Part shown: positions 16,903 to 27,347 of the stretch, piece after piece
Position numbering within the stretch: position 1 is the first letter of the stretch
Layout: the number at the start of each line of letters is the position of its first letter
DNA from: Winogradskyella alexanderae
GTDB taxonomy: Bacteria; Bacteroidota; Bacteroidia; Flavobacteriales; Flavobacteriaceae
Direction of reading: 5' to 3'
Length of the DNA stretch: 64,000 nt
Assembly: GCF_020166335.1 (NCBI RefSeq)
Contig: NZ_JAIUJR010000001.1
Span: 702,030 to 766,029, forward strand
Notes under the pieces: model-generated
Seen by the model: the letters and a program-made list of their open reading frames with translations, nothing else
Database searches by the model: none
What the model was told of the DNA's origin: nothing
Position numbers and translations under genes: made by a program

Positions 16903-18192
16903 ATGAAAAAAATATTCCTAATATCTCTCACGTTCTTTTTAATGTTCAGTTGTGGTGACGAAATCCAATTCAATAACCCAGCCTTTCAAGGCGACAGAGA
17001 AAACGAACTCTGGAGAGCACAGGTTTTTTATGCGGGCATTGAGGCAAATGGATTTTTAACCATAGTTGGCACCAATAACATAGAAACAGTTGAATTGAAA
17101 GTACCTACAGCCTCAGAAGGTACTTATGTTTTCGGTGATGTTAATACAATAGAGGCCGTTTATAGCGATGCGTTTGATACAAGATACTCAACTAACAACA
17201 GACCAGATGAAAGCGTTTCAGTTTATCCGGAACTTGGAGAGATAGTCATTGAAGAAATTGATTTGGTTAATGCAACGTTTACAGGCACTTACCGATTTTT
17301 GGCTTTTGATGATTCTGGCTTGAATTCAATTGGCTATGCAAATGGCATTTTCTATAAAGTCCCATTAGAATTTGGTGAGTTTCCTGTAGATCCTATAACT
17401 TGTGAAGACGTTCAGGCAGATGCACTCACTGCGAGATTGGCCTATGAAGCTACATTTGATGCTAGTCTAGATTTTATTGACAGTGCTGCACTTGCATTAG
17501 CATGCAACAATTATGTTGCAGCGTTAAATACCCAGCGCAATTATTGCGGTGATGTGGATGGGGCCATACAGAACATGATTGATAGTTTGGGTGAATGCCA
17601 AATTACTTGCGAACAGACTATAGCAAATCGGTTGGAAGCTGAGTCGCAATTTAGTGGCGCTACAATTGGCAATTACATAGAGCTCTGTAACCAATACAGA
17701 ACATACCTTTTAGAAGAAATAAGTGTTTGTGGTCAAGGCAATACGGTCGCGCAGTCTATTTTAAACGATTTAAATTGCTTTGATTCAGATGGGGATGGTA
17801 TTGCTAATGTATTCGAAGATTTCAACGGTGATGGAAATTTTAACAATGATGACACTGATGGTGATGGTATAACGAATTACTTAGACGATGATGATGATGG
17901 TGATGGCATATTGACAATCGATGAAGCTTACGATGCCAACGGTGATCCTATTGATACTGATGGAGATGGGGATGTAGACTTTTTAGATAATGACGATGAT
18001 GGCGACGGTTTATTGTCAAACTTTGAAACTGGCGATAGTGATGGTGATGGTACGCCAGACTATCTCGATAACGATGATGACGGTGACGGTATTTTAACCA
18101 TAAATGAAAACGCAGATCCTAACGGGGATGGTAATCCGGCAGATGCTGTTGATACAGATGGTGATGGCATACCGGATTATTTAAATGCATAG
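16903..18192 (+). CDS. Lipoprotein with thrombospondin type 3-like calcium repeats
   Basis: Cell-surface lipoprotein of 429 residues. I chose the ATG at 16903 because it begins a signal peptide ([20 protein letters not shown], lipobox FSCG); an upstream in-frame ATG would bury that signal. Residues about 30-170 form an unrecognised beta-rich domain; 170-300 are cysteine-rich with a degenerate duplication. Residues about 305-429 are Asp-rich repeats such as [13 protein letters not shown] and [11 protein letters not shown] that bind calcium in thrombospondin type 3 modules. Possible -7 elements precede it at 16845-16852 and 16868-16875. The function is unknown. Confidence 0.85.
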   Translation: MKKIFLISLTFFLMFSCGDEIQFNNPAFQGDRENELWRAQVFYAGIEANGFLTIVGTNNIETVELKVPTASEGTYVFGDVNTIEAVYSDAFDTRYSTNNRPDESVSVYPELGEIVIEEIDLVNATFTGTYRFLAFDDSGLNSIGYANGIFYKVPLEFGEFPVDPITCEDVQADALTARLAYEATFDASLDFIDSAALALACNNYVAALNTQRNYCGDVDGAIQNMIDSLGECQITCEQTIANRLEAESQFSGATIGNYIELCNQYRTYLLEEISVCGQGNTVAQSILNDLNCFDSDGDGIANVFEDFNGDGNFNNDDTDGDGITNYLDDDDDGDGILTIDEAYDANGDPIDTDGDGDVDFLDNDDDGDGLLSNFETGDSDGDGTPDYLDNDDDGDGILTINENADPNGDGNPADAVDTDGDGIPDYLNA

Positions 18193-18216
18193 GGATTCAT
18201 CATAAAAACAGATACA

Positions 18217-18246
18217 AAAACGCTACCTCTTAGGGAGCGTTTTTTG
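18217..18246 (+). terminator. Intrinsic terminator after the calcium-repeat lipoprotein
   Basis: AACGCT and AGCGTT pair around an inner CC/GG pair, followed by TTTTT. It lies about 25 bp after the lipoprotein stop and before dnaE. Confidence 0.8.
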
Positions 18247-18330
18247 TTTACAATTGTTTATAACTTCATTTTAATTAGGTGGCATTATTTACTAATTTTA
18301 AAGTTCGGATTTTTAGCAAAAGAAGAAAGA

Positions 18331-21300
18331 ATGTATTTAATATTTGACACTGAAACTACGGGTTTACCCAAGCGTTGGGATGCTCCAATTACAGATACCG
18401 ATAATTGGCCAAGGGCAATCCAGATTGCTTGGCAATTGCACGATGCAATGGGTAATTGTCTCGATCACCAAGATTATTTAATCAAGCCGGACGGTTTCAA
18501 TATTCCTTTTGATGCAGAAAAAATCCATGGTATTTCTACAGAGTTGGCCCAAGAGCAAGGAGTGCCATTATTAGAGGTTTTAGAAAAATTTAATATTGTC
18601 CTAGAACAATCCAAATTTGTTGTTGGTCAAAATGTTGGGTTTGATCTAAATATTATGGGTGCTGAATTTGTTCGCGAAAATATAGCCAATCAACTTCAGG
18701 AATTACCGGTATTAGATACATGTACAGAGCACACAGCCGAGCTTTGTCAAATACCAGGTGGACGAGGTGGTAAATTTAAACTGCCAACATTGACAGAGTT
18801 GCATGAGTTTCTTTTTGACGAGCCTTTTGCAGAGGCACACAATGCTACTGCAGATGTTGAAGCTACAACACGTTGTTTTCTAGAGTTAATAAGGCGTAGT
18901 GAGTATACGAAGGAGGAGTTGGACGTCCAGCCCGATTATTTTGAAGAATTTATTCAAACTAATCCACAGCCTATTCAATTGATTGGATTAAAGCATATTA
19001 ATCTGAAACAAGAAAGTGCAAAGATTAATCTTCGCCTTCAAGAAGAACAAACAGATTTAGATATTGTCCAAACGAGTGAAGAAACAAAACAACAATTAGC
19101 AAATGTAGATTTTGTTCATCTTCACAACCATTCGCAGTTTTCCATTTTACAATCTACAATAAGTATTAAGGATTTGGTAGATGCAACTGCTAAGGAAGAA
19201 ATGCCTGCAGTGGCCTTGACCGATCATGGAAATATGATGGGAGCTTTTCATTTTGTTAGTGCTGTGGCAAATCACAATAAACTAGTAAAATTAGAACACA
19301 AAAAAGCCGAGGAAATAGGGGAAGAAAAAAAGGGGAAAATCATTAAACCGATTGTTGGATGTGAGTTTTTTGTATGCGAAAACCATCAAGACAGGACCAG
19401 AAAAGATAATGGTTACCAAATAGTGCTTTTGGCAAAAAATAAAAGCGGGTACCATAATCTGGCAAAGTTGTCTTCGATAGCATTTACTGATGGATTTTAC
19501 TATGTCCCAAGAATAGATAAATCATTAATTCAAACTTACAAGAAGGATTTAATTTGTCTTACAGGAAATCTATATGGTGAAGTTCCCAGTAAAGTTTTAA
19601 ATGTTGGTGAGAAACAGGCAGAGGAAGCGCTTTTATGGTGGAAGGACACTTTTGGCGATGATCTCTACATTGAGTTAATGCGTCATAGTCAAGAAGATGA
19701 AAACCGCGTAAATCAAGTGTTAGTTCAATTCTCAAAAAAGCATGGAATTAAACTGGTTGCTACCAACAACACCTATTATGCTGAGCAAGAAAATGCCAAT
19801 GCACATGACATTTTATTGTGTGTAAAAGATGGCGAAAAACAATCCACTCCGATAGGCCGAGGACGAGGTTACCGTTATGGTTTGCCAAACCAAGAATACT
19901 ATTTCAAATCTTCTGAAGAAATGAAGGCCTTATTCAGGGATATTCCTGAAGCTATAATTAATATTCAGGAGGTAGTAGATAAAATTGAACCTTATCAGTT
20001 GGCTCGTGATGTATTACTTCCGGCTTTTGATATACCAGACGAATTTAAGGATTCTAAAGATCTTGAGGATGGTGGCAAACGAGGAGAAAATGCGTACTTA
20101 AAGCATCTTACTTTCGAGGGAGCCAAGAAACGATATGGAGACATAACTCCTGAAATAAAAGAACGTCTGGATTTTGAACTCAGTGTTATCGAAAATACTG
20201 GCTATCCAGGTTATTTTTTGATTGTTGAAGATTTTATAAGAGAGGCTCGAAATATGGATGTATCTGTAGGTCCTGGTCGTGGATCTGCTGCAGGCTCTGT
20301 TGTAGCTTATTGTCTTTGGATAACCAACATAGATCCAATAAAATACGACCTTCTTTTTGAGCGTTTTTTAAATCCCGATCGTGTTAGCATGCCAGATATA
20401 GATATTGATTTTGATGATGAAGGACGTGGTCGTGTAATGCAATACGTAATCGATAAATATGGTGCTAATCAAGTTGCCCAAATTATCACCTATGGTACAA
20501 TGGCGGCAAAGTCTTCCATTCGTGATACTGCTCGTGTTTTAGATCTACCTCTTAATGAGGCAGATCATATTGCCAAGTTAATTCCTAACATGTCCAAGCT
20601 CGGTAAAATATTTGGGAAGACCGAAAAGGAGTTGGCACAAAAGTTTCGACAAGAGGAATTACTAAAGGTTAATCAATTACTCAATATTTCCGAAGGTGAA
20701 GATTTACAGGCAGAAACTGTAAATCAAGCGCGCGTTTTAGAAGGGTCAGTTAGAAATACAGGTATTCATGCTTGTGGCGTTATTATTACACCTGGAGATA
20801 TTACAAATTATGTTCCTGTTGCAACAGCCAAAGATTCAGACTTATATGTTACCCAATTTGATAACTCTGTAGTTGAAAGTGCTGGACTTCTTAAAATGGA
20901 CTTCCTAGGCTTAAAAACCCTGACACTGATAAAGGATACAGTAAAAATTGTAAAAGCAAAACATGGCATACAGCTAGATCCTGAGAACTTCCCGTTAGAT
21001 GACGAAAAAACTTATGAGCTCTTTCAGCGAGGTGAAACCGTTGGGATTTTTCAGTACGAATCGCCTGGTATGCAGAAGCACATGAAACATCTTAAACCAA
21101 CTGTTTTTGATGATTTAATTGCCATGAATGCACTTTACAGGCCTGGACCTATGGAATATATTCCAAGTTTTATTAATCGTAAACATGGCAAGGAAGAAAT
21201 AATTTATGACTTGCCAGAAATGGAAGAATACCTTAAGGAAACTTACGGTATTACGGTTTATCAAGAGCAAGTTATGCTTCTGTCACAGAAGTTAGCTGAT

Positions 21301-22716
21301 TTTACCAAAGGTGAAGCTGACGTTTTACGTAAGGCTATGGGAAAAAAGCAACGTGCTACACTAGATAAAATGAAACCAAAGTTTCTAGATCAGGCTGCAG
21401 CAAAAGGCATGGATCGCGAAAAGTTGGAAAAAATATGGAAAGACTGGGAAGCCTTTGCAAGTTATGCCTTTAATAAGAGTCATTCTACTTGTTACGCTTG
21501 GATAGCTTATCAAACCGCATACTTGAAAGCCCATTATCCTGCAGAATATATGGCAGCGGTTTTGTCAAACAACATGAACGATATTAAGTCGGTAACCTTT
21601 TTTATGGAAGAGTGTAAACGCATGCGTTTACCTGTTCTAGGGCCAAGTGTAAATGAGAGTTATTATAAGTTTTCTGTAAATAAAGATAATGCCGTAAGAT
21701 TTGGAATGGGAGCAATTAAGGGGGTAGGTCAAGGCGCTGTAAAAACCATCGTAGAAAATAGAAAGAAGGACGGAAATTACAAATCTATTTTTGACTTAGC
21801 TAAACGGATAGATTTAAGAGCTGCAAATAAAAAATCATTCGAAGGACTGGCAAACGCAGGTGGTTTTGATTGTTTTGAAAACACACATAGGGCGCAGTAT
21901 TTTGCTCATGATGGGGATGGGATTACCTTTTTAGAAAAAGCACTTAGGTACGGTGCAAAGCATCAGGAAAACGAGAACTCGGCCCAAGTGAGCCTCTTTG
22001 GTGATTCAAGTGATGTTCAAATTGCAGAGCCAAAAGTACCACCATGTGAAGAATGGGGTACAATGGAAAAACTTTCAAGAGAGAAAGAAGTAGTTGGTAT
22101 TTACATAAGTGGTCATCCTCTCGATGATTTTAAAATTGAAATGCAAACTTTTTGTAATGGTGATATTTCGGTATTTAACAATCTTGAAGCTGTCATAAAT
22201 AGAGAAATTACATTTGGTGGCGTAGTTACAGATGTACAACATAGGGTGAGTAAACAAGGTAAGGGGTGGGCCTTATTTACAATTGAGGATTATTCGGATA
22301 GTTATGAATTCAGAATTTTTGGTGAGGAGTATTTAAAATTCAGGCATTTCTTCGTTGTTAATTCATTCGTATATGTTAGAGCATTTGTAAAAGAAGGCTG
22401 GACAAACAGGGAAACAGGAAAAAAAGGTGAACCACGAATTCAATTTAATAATTTCCAACTGTTGCATGATGTTATGGATACCTATGCCAAAAAACTTTCC
22501 GTTCAGCTAAACATAGATGACCTAGAGAAGGATAAAATAACAGAGTTGCAAGATGTATTTAAAATGCATAAGGGGAAGCATGCGCTTAATTTTGTAATCT
22601 ATGATCATGATGAGAAACTTAAGTTGAATATGCCGAGTCGGAAGCAAAAAGTTAAAATATCACAAGAACTTCTTCAGGAACTCGAAGATTGTGATGTAAA
22701 ATATAAGTTGAACTAA
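18331..22716 (+). CDS. dnaE: DNA polymerase III alpha subunit with N-terminal proofreading exonuclease
   Basis: Replicative polymerase of 1,461 residues. The ATG at 18331 opens directly into the exonuclease (MYLIFDTETTGLPK). This DEDDh domain (about 1-200) keeps FDTETTG, NVGFDLNIM and HNATADVEAT. The PHP domain follows at about 258 (FVHLHNHSQFSIL, ALTDHGNMMGAFH) with its metal-binding His residues. The polymerase core has GPGRGSAAGSVVAYC and the catalytic PDIDIDFDDEGRGRV. Near the end are helix-hairpin-helix and OB-fold regions (ITFGGVVTDVQHRV). E. coli DnaE is about 1,160 residues; the extra length is the fused exonuclease, which would supply proofreading in cis. Confidence 0.96.
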   Translation: MYLIFDTETTGLPKRWDAPITDTDNWPRAIQIAWQLHDAMGNCLDHQDYLIKPDGFNIPFDAEKIHGISTELAQEQGVPLLEVLEKFNIVLEQSKFVVGQNVGFDLNIMGAEFVRENIANQLQELPVLDTCTEHTAELCQIPGGRGGKFKLPTLTELHEFLFDEPFAEAHNATADVEATTRCFLELIRRSEYTKEELDVQPDYFEEFIQTNPQPIQLIGLKHINLKQESAKINLRLQEEQTDLDIVQTSEETKQQLANVDFVHLHNHSQFSILQSTISIKDLVDATAKEEMPAVALTDHGNMMGAFHFVSAVANHNKLVKLEHKKAEEIGEEKKGKIIKPIVGCEFFVCENHQDRTRKDNGYQIVLLAKNKSGYHNLAKLSSIAFTDGFYYVPRIDKSLIQTYKKDLICLTGNLYGEVPSKVLNVGEKQAEEALLWWKDTFGDDLYIELMRHSQEDENRVNQVLVQFSKKHGIKLVATNNTYYAEQENANAHDILLCVKDGEKQSTPIGRGRGYRYGLPNQEYYFKSSEEMKALFRDIPEAIINIQEVVDKIEPYQLARDVLLPAFDIPDEFKDSKDLEDGGKRGENAYLKHLTFEGAKKRYGDITPEIKERLDFELSVIENTGYPGYFLIVEDFIREARNMDVSVGPGRGSAAGSVVAYCLWITNIDPIKYDLLFERFLNPDRVSMPDIDIDFDDEGRGRVMQYVIDKYGANQVAQIITYGTMAAKSSIRDTARVLDLPLNEADHIAKLIPNMSKLGKIFGKTEKELAQKFRQEELLKVNQLLNISEGEDLQAETVNQARVLEGSVRNTGIHACGVIITPGDITNYVPVATAKDSDLYVTQFDNSVVESAGLLKMDFLGLKTLTLIKDTVKIVKAKHGIQLDPENFPLDDEKTYELFQRGETVGIFQYESPGMQKHMKHLKPTVFDDLIAMNALYRPGPMEYIPSFINRKHGKEEIIYDLPEMEEYLKETYGITVYQEQVMLLSQKLADFTKGEADVLRKAMGKKQRATLDKMKPKFLDQAAAKGMDREKLEKIWKDWEAFASYAFNKSHSTCYAWIAYQTAYLKAHYPAEYMAAVLSNNMNDIKSVTFFMEECKRMRLPVLGPSVNESYYKFSVNKDNAVRFGMGAIKGVGQGAVKTIVENRKKDGNYKSIFDLAKRIDLRAANKKSFEGLANAGGFDCFENTHRAQYFAHDGDGITFLEKALRYGAKHQENENSAQVSLFGDSSDVQIAEPKVPPCEEWGTMEKLSREKEVVGIYISGHPLDDFKIEMQTFCNGDISVFNNLEAVINREITFGGVVTDVQHRVSKQGKGWALFTIEDYSDSYEFRIFGEEYLKFRHFFVVNSFVYVRAFVKEGWTNRETGKKGEPRIQFNNFQLLHDVMDTYAKKLSVQLNIDDLEKDKITELQDVFKMHKGKHALNFVIYDHDEKLKLNMPSRKQKVKISQELLQELEDCDVKYKLN

Positions 22717-22831
22717 CACCCTAAGAATGCTTCTGCAGTCTGTAAACAACTGATTTCAATCATTGTAGAATAGTATTGTAATTAATAAGTTAAAAGTCAA
22801 TATTCATATTAACTTTTGAAAGCTATTAATT

Positions 22832-25318
22832 ATGAAACGATTTTTACCAAGTCTTATAATGATGTGTTTGGTGGTAGTAGCTTTAAAGGCTCAAACCATA
22901 ACATGGACAGGTGCTGGAGATGGCACAAATTGGGAAGATGCCAATAACTGGGATTTAATAGTTGTTCCTTCAATTTCAAACGATGTTATAATACCTGAAA
23001 GTAATGACATATCGGGATATAACGATATTACCATAAATGATCATGCCTATGCAAGATCAATAACCTTGAATAGACTTAGTGTGCTAAACATTTATAATGA
23101 TATAACATTTACTGATCCGTCTTTATTTGATTATTTTTCCGTTATCAACTGGTATAGTGGTGATATTAATTCTGGGGAAACAGGTGCCAGTGCACATATA
23201 AGTACCCTAACAAATAAAGGCGCTATTTATATTCATTCTGGGGCAATGTATGCATCTTCTTTAAGTTATTGTATTCTAAATAATGAAGGGGGATTAAGTC
23301 TGCAATACTCAGCCGTATTGTTGCTTTTGACCGGGTCAGAGCTAATTAATTTACAATATGGGAGTGTGACATTACATGACCAAAGTGATATTCTTCCTAC
23401 GATTCCAATACCTGGGTATTATACAGTTGGCGCAATTACTAATTATGGTACTCTCGAGGCCTCGCAGGATTCTGGTTATGTTGATATTATGGTTCCTGTG
23501 GATAACTTTGGGACTATTGATTCTAAACAAAGTGTTCTCAACTTTTCTAGTTCGTATTTGAGTAATCATACTATTGGGATTTTAAAGGGATCAAATACCA
23601 TTAAATTACCAGATTCTGGAACCTTTGTCAATAATGGTAGGCTAGAGCCTGGAGGTTCAGCAGGAGTTTTAACGTTAATAGGTGATTTCACAAACTCACC
23701 AAGTTCAAAATTAGATGTAGAACTCTATGGCTATGCACAAGGGATGAGTTACGACGTCATAAACATTCAAGGTAATGTTGTATTCAATGGGCAGGTTAAT
23801 GTGTTGTTAGATTTTGAACCCCTTATCAATACTGAGTTTAGTGTGGTTACCACAACGGGTTCGATTACAACATGTAATTTAGATACACAAGCTTTTGCCG
23901 TTTATGGTGGTCATATTTATGAGTTTAGTGTGGGTTGCCATAACAGCAATGAAGTTGTGATAGAGGTCATTGATATTATACCAGCACCCGCCATGGTGAC
24001 CTGGACAGGTAATGGCGATGGTTATAATTGGAATGATGCATATAACTGGGAGTATTTAGCCGTGCCCAACAGTGATAATCATGTTATGATCCCTGATGGA
24101 AGTACTGTAGAAATAAATGATAACGTTCAGATCAAGTCTATAACAGTTGAAGGTAATACTGTTATGACTTTAAATGCTGGTATAGCTTTTTTAGAGCCTT
24201 CCTTATTTGATGAAAATGTAACAGTGAATTGGAATTTAGGAGCAATTGGAAGTTTTTGGCCAGATTTTGAGGGGATCTTAACCAATAAAGGAACAATCAA
24301 TATAAACCGACCCTTTCCAACATTTGGGGCGCCACAATTCATAGGTGCAATTGTTAATAATGAAGGAATTATAAATCTCGTTAATGGTTATCTTATCCTT
24401 TGGGTAAGTACATTTAACAACCAACCAACAGGCTTAATTGATATTCAATCTGTTGAAAGTGGTATTGGCTGTAGCCTCAGTGGTTGCGGTGTTTTGAATA
24501 ATTATGGAGTTATTAGAAAATCTTTGGGTTATGGAAATTCTAATTTTAGTGGTATTGTTGAAAATATGGGTTTAATTGAGATCCTAATTGGTGGTATAAG
24601 TTTTAGCGACAGAATTGGTACTTCTTTTATTAATACTGACCAAGGAACGGTAAAAGGTATTGGGGCTTTTGACACAACCGGTTTACCTAGCTATGCTAAT
24701 AATGGTACTTTTGAACCAGGAATCTCCCCAGGAGCATTGAATTTTATTGGCAATTTCAGTTCTTCAACAAGCTCCACATTGGCCATTGATTTAGACGGAC
24801 TGTCGCAGGGTACAGATTACGATCTATTGGCAATTACTGGTAATGCCGAATTTAATGGACTTATTGAGGTAACGATGGGTTTTGAAGGTGAAATTAATGA
24901 TGAATTTATTATTTCTACTACAACAGGAATTATTAACTCCTGTAGCTTGCCGACTCAGGTCAGTGCAATATTTGATGGAAATTTATATGAGTTTGAGGTG
25001 ACTTGCAGGAACAATAAGGAGTTAGTGCTTACGATTACCAATAAACTGCTAAGTGTAGATTCTTATGAGTTATCAGCGAAGACCATACAATTATTTCCTA
25101 ATCCAACTAGAAACCAGTTTACAATTAGGAATAACAGCAATCAGAATTTAAGTATTATCTCAATACTAGATATTAATGGGCGGATTGTTAGGAAAATTGA
25201 TTTAACAGAAAAGAAAAGGGATGTTGTTGTAAGTCTACAGGGACTACCCTCAGGTCTTTATTTAGTCAAACTTAGTTCTATGAGCAGCAGTGTTGTAAAG
25301 AAACTACTTAAAATGTAA
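22832..25318 (+). CDS. Secreted T9SS protein with two large internal repeats
   Basis: Exported protein of 828 residues: signal peptide 1-20 (ending KAQ), two homologous units, and a C-terminal T9SS type A sorting domain. Unit 1 (about 22-383) begins TITWTGAGDGTNWEDANNW; unit 2 (about 388-735) begins MVTWTGNGDGYNWNDAYNW. Each ends with a GDF/GNF, NGxLEPG-type, then YDV/LLAI segment, and both look like beta-helix repeats. The sorting domain (about 750-828) includes IQLFPNPTRNQF and ends VVKKLLKM. It is probably attached to the cell surface or released. The ligand or function is unknown. Confidence 0.88.
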   Translation: MKRFLPSLIMMCLVVVALKAQTITWTGAGDGTNWEDANNWDLIVVPSISNDVIIPESNDISGYNDITINDHAYARSITLNRLSVLNIYNDITFTDPSLFDYFSVINWYSGDINSGETGASAHISTLTNKGAIYIHSGAMYASSLSYCILNNEGGLSLQYSAVLLLLTGSELINLQYGSVTLHDQSDILPTIPIPGYYTVGAITNYGTLEASQDSGYVDIMVPVDNFGTIDSKQSVLNFSSSYLSNHTIGILKGSNTIKLPDSGTFVNNGRLEPGGSAGVLTLIGDFTNSPSSKLDVELYGYAQGMSYDVINIQGNVVFNGQVNVLLDFEPLINTEFSVVTTTGSITTCNLDTQAFAVYGGHIYEFSVGCHNSNEVVIEVIDIIPAPAMVTWTGNGDGYNWNDAYNWEYLAVPNSDNHVMIPDGSTVEINDNVQIKSITVEGNTVMTLNAGIAFLEPSLFDENVTVNWNLGAIGSFWPDFEGILTNKGTININRPFPTFGAPQFIGAIVNNEGIINLVNGYLILWVSTFNNQPTGLIDIQSVESGIGCSLSGCGVLNNYGVIRKSLGYGNSNFSGIVENMGLIEILIGGISFSDRIGTSFINTDQGTVKGIGAFDTTGLPSYANNGTFEPGISPGALNFIGNFSSSTSSTLAIDLDGLSQGTDYDLLAITGNAEFNGLIEVTMGFEGEINDEFIISTTTGIINSCSLPTQVSAIFDGNLYEFEVTCRNNKELVLTITNKLLSVDSYELSAKTIQLFPNPTRNQFTIRNNSNQNLSIISILDINGRIVRKIDLTEKKRDVVVSLQGLPSGLYLVKLSSMSSSVVKKLLKM

Positions 25319-25463
25319 TATTGGCCAAGCATGTTGCAAATTCCTACTATAATGACAAACAATTAAGCTATAAACAAATCAAATATGTGAGATGTAAGGT
25401 TTGGTGTTTTTTTTGACTAATATTGCAAATCAAAGAGAAGTAAAATACTTTAAATTAAATATT

Positions 25464-25781
25464 ATGGCATTAGAAATAACAGATGCAACGTTTGAAGAAA
25501 CAGTATTAAAAAGTGATAAGCCAGTAATGGTAGACTTTTGGGCCGCATGGTGTGGACCTTGTCGCATGGTAGGGCCTATTATAGATGAAATTAGCAAGGA
25601 GTATGAAGGCAAAGCGGTAGTAGGTAAAGTAGATGTTGATTCAAATCAAGAGTTTGCTGCTAAATATGGTGTTAGAAACATTCCTACTGTTTTAGTTTTT
25701 CAAAACGGTGAAGTAGTGGGACGTCAAGTAGGCGTAGCGCCTAAAAACGCTTATGCAGAAGCAATAGACGCTTTACTGTAA
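25464..25781 (+). CDS. trxA: Thioredoxin
   Basis: Protein disulfide reductase of 105 residues in the cytoplasm. The active site is FWAAWCGPC with Cys30 and Cys33; the cis-proline segment RNIPTVLVF is also present. I chose the ATG at 25464 because it gives the normal thioredoxin length and start (MALEITDATFEE); a longer frame upstream would add 21 unlike residues. A strong terminator follows, so it appears to be a single-gene transcript. Confidence 0.96.
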   Translation: MALEITDATFEETVLKSDKPVMVDFWAAWCGPCRMVGPIIDEISKEYEGKAVVGKVDVDSNQEFAAKYGVRNIPTVLVFQNGEVVGRQVGVAPKNAYAEAIDALL

Positions 25782-25803
25782 GCATCAATCACAAAGAATT
25801 GAT

Positions 25804-25836
25804 AAAAGGTTTGTCAGTACGGCAAACCTTTTTTAG
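25804..25836 (+). terminator. Intrinsic terminator of trxA
   Basis: A perfect 10-bp stem AAAAGGTTTG / CAAACCTTTT with a 9-nt loop, followed by T residues, 22 bp after the trxA stop. Confidence 0.87.
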
Positions 25837-25848
25837 TTTCGGCATGTA

Positions 25849-26778
25849 ATGGATTTACAGTCACAGTTAAATAAAGTAGGCGGATTCAAGAATCTTGAGT
25901 TATTGGCCAAACAAGTTGTGGAGGGCTTTATCGCAGGGATGCATAAAAGTCCTTTCCACGGTTTTTCTGCAGAGTTTGCTGAACATAAAATCTATAACCA
26001 CGGTGAAAGCACAAAGCATATAGACTGGAAATTGTACGCAAAAACAGATAGACTTTACACCAAACGTTATGATGAGGAAACAAACTTAAGATGTCATCTA
26101 GTTGTAGATAATAGTAGTTCTATGCATTACCCTAAATCTGCAGGGACAACCATAGACAATCTCAATAAAATAGCATTTTCTGCCTTAGCAAGTGCATCTT
26201 TAATGAATATCCTTAAAAAGCAACGTGATGCAGTCGGTTTAAGTATTTACAGTGATAATTATGACTTTTATTCGCCAGAAAAAGGTAGTGAACGCCATCA
26301 TCAGATGTTGTTAACAAAGTTGAGCGAAGCTGTGATATCCAAACCAAAAACAGAATCAACGGAAACATACCGCTACCTACATCAAATAGCAGATAAAATC
26401 CATAGAAGGTCTCTGATTTTTATTTTTACGGATATGTTTCAAACTTCTGAAGATGATGAGAAGTTGTTTGAAGCACTGAGGCATTTAAAACACAACAAAC
26501 ATGAGGTTGTATTATTTCATGTATTTGATAAAGAGAAAGAGCTCTCCTTCAATTTTGATAATAGACCAAAACGTTTTATTGATATAGAAACAGGAGATTA
26601 TATAAATCTTTACCCAGATAGTATTAAGGAAAATTACGAAAACGCCGTGGCCGAATATTTTAAAAATTTACGATTAAAATGCGGGCAGTACCGCATAAAA
26701 TATGTCGAAGCAGATATAAATTCTGGATTTAATTCAATCCTTACAACCTACATGATAGAGCGTCAAAAATTTGTCTAG
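25849..26778 (+). CDS. DUF58 domain protein
   Basis: Protein of 309 residues in the DUF58 family, whose core resembles a von Willebrand factor A domain. The family signature is at about 38-70: FHGFSAEFAEHKIYNHGEST, then IDWKLYAKTDRLYTKRYDEE. The segment LVVDNSSSMHY at about 85-95 matches a metal-ion-dependent adhesion site (DxSxS). No membrane segment is seen. DUF58 genes usually accompany MoxR ATPases and BatA/BatB proteins; none is next to this one. Often linked to envelope stress or maturation; the exact role is unknown. Confidence 0.9.
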   Translation: MDLQSQLNKVGGFKNLELLAKQVVEGFIAGMHKSPFHGFSAEFAEHKIYNHGESTKHIDWKLYAKTDRLYTKRYDEETNLRCHLVVDNSSSMHYPKSAGTTIDNLNKIAFSALASASLMNILKKQRDAVGLSIYSDNYDFYSPEKGSERHHQMLLTKLSEAVISKPKTESTETYRYLHQIADKIHRRSLIFIFTDMFQTSEDDEKLFEALRHLKHNKHEVVLFHVFDKEKELSFNFDNRPKRFIDIETGDYINLYPDSIKENYENAVAEYFKNLRLKCGQYRIKYVEADINSGFNSILTTYMIERQKFV

Positions 26779-26797
26779 ACAAATGACGTTTTTTTAT
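26761..26797 (+). terminator. Likely terminator overlapping the end of the DUF58 gene
   Basis: CGTCA...TTTGT pairs with ACAAATGACG around CTAG, with a 4-nt A bulge in the left arm, followed by seven T. The left arm lies within the last codons of the gene. Confidence 0.6.
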
Positions 26798-26805
26798 CTT
26801 TTTTA

Positions 26806-26836
26806 TTTGTGATATTAAAAATGCAATGTATATTTG
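26806..26836 (+). promoter_or_regulatory. Canonical Bacteroidota promoter of tRNA-Asp
   Basis: TTTG at 26806-26809, a 19-nt spacer, then TATATTTG at 26829-26836, 18 bp before the mature tRNA 5' end. Both elements match the phylum consensus exactly. Confidence 0.85.
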
Positions 26837-26854
26837 CCCTCGCAATAATGCAAC

Positions 26855-26928
26855 GGTCTGGTAGTTCAGCTGGTTAGAATATCTGCCTGTCACGCAGGGG
26901 GTCGCGGGTTCGAGTCCCGTCCAGACCG
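26855..26928 (+). tRNA. tRNA-Asp (GTC)
   Basis: A 74-nt tRNA. The acceptor arm GGTCTGG pairs with CCAGACC and the discriminator is G. The D arm (GTTCAGCTGGTTAGAAT), the anticodon loop CTGTCAC with anticodon GTC, and the T arm CGGGTTCGAGTCCCG are intact. CCA is not encoded. The body closely resembles E. coli tRNA-Asp. No other tRNA is adjacent. Confidence 0.97.
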
Positions 26929-27347
26929 CTTCTTTAAGAAGTTGTGTTGTTCAGAGATAAAACTCTGAAGGTAGTTAAGCCGAGTTAATACAAGGCTTTC
27001 CAATGAAAGGCTTTCCTTTTTTCTTTATCAGAAAATCGGGATGCTTTTTTGTTTTAGGTATGGATTAATGATACTCGTATTATAAAAAAGAATCTTTATA
27101 TGCTATCATTGAGCTATGATCTTATTAAAAAACTCTTCGCAATTCAATGGTACAACAAGATAGATTAAGAATAATCTTACCATAAATGTTAAAAAAAAGC
27201 GTATTACATCGAAAAAATAAGTAATACAACGATTTAAGACCTTCGTTATTTAATTTTGTTCGACCGCTAAATCAATTAATGAAATTTTTTAATAGGTATA
27301 TGTACTAATCATTTTAAGAAAAATAAGCCCCAAAAAACCTAACCGCT
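26929..27347. other. Intergenic region without a gene
   Basis: I see no coding frame with protein-like composition. A perfect 7-bp hairpin (TTCAGAG / CTCTGAA, 26950-26969) lies just after the tRNA, and a weaker repeat-rich stretch with T runs at about 26990-27025 may end transcription. A lone TAATTTTG at 27251-27258 could be a -7 element for the large gene at 27348; no -33 element fits. Confidence 0.5.

Noticed and set aside
17750..18192. Asp-rich repeats read as a DNA tandem-repeat locus
   Set aside because: The DNA units vary in length and sequence; only the calcium-binding protein pattern is conserved.
22832..25318. CRISPR or other direct-repeat array in the large secreted genes
   Set aside because: Repetition is at the protein level from domain duplication; there are no regular spacers or identical short DNA repeats.
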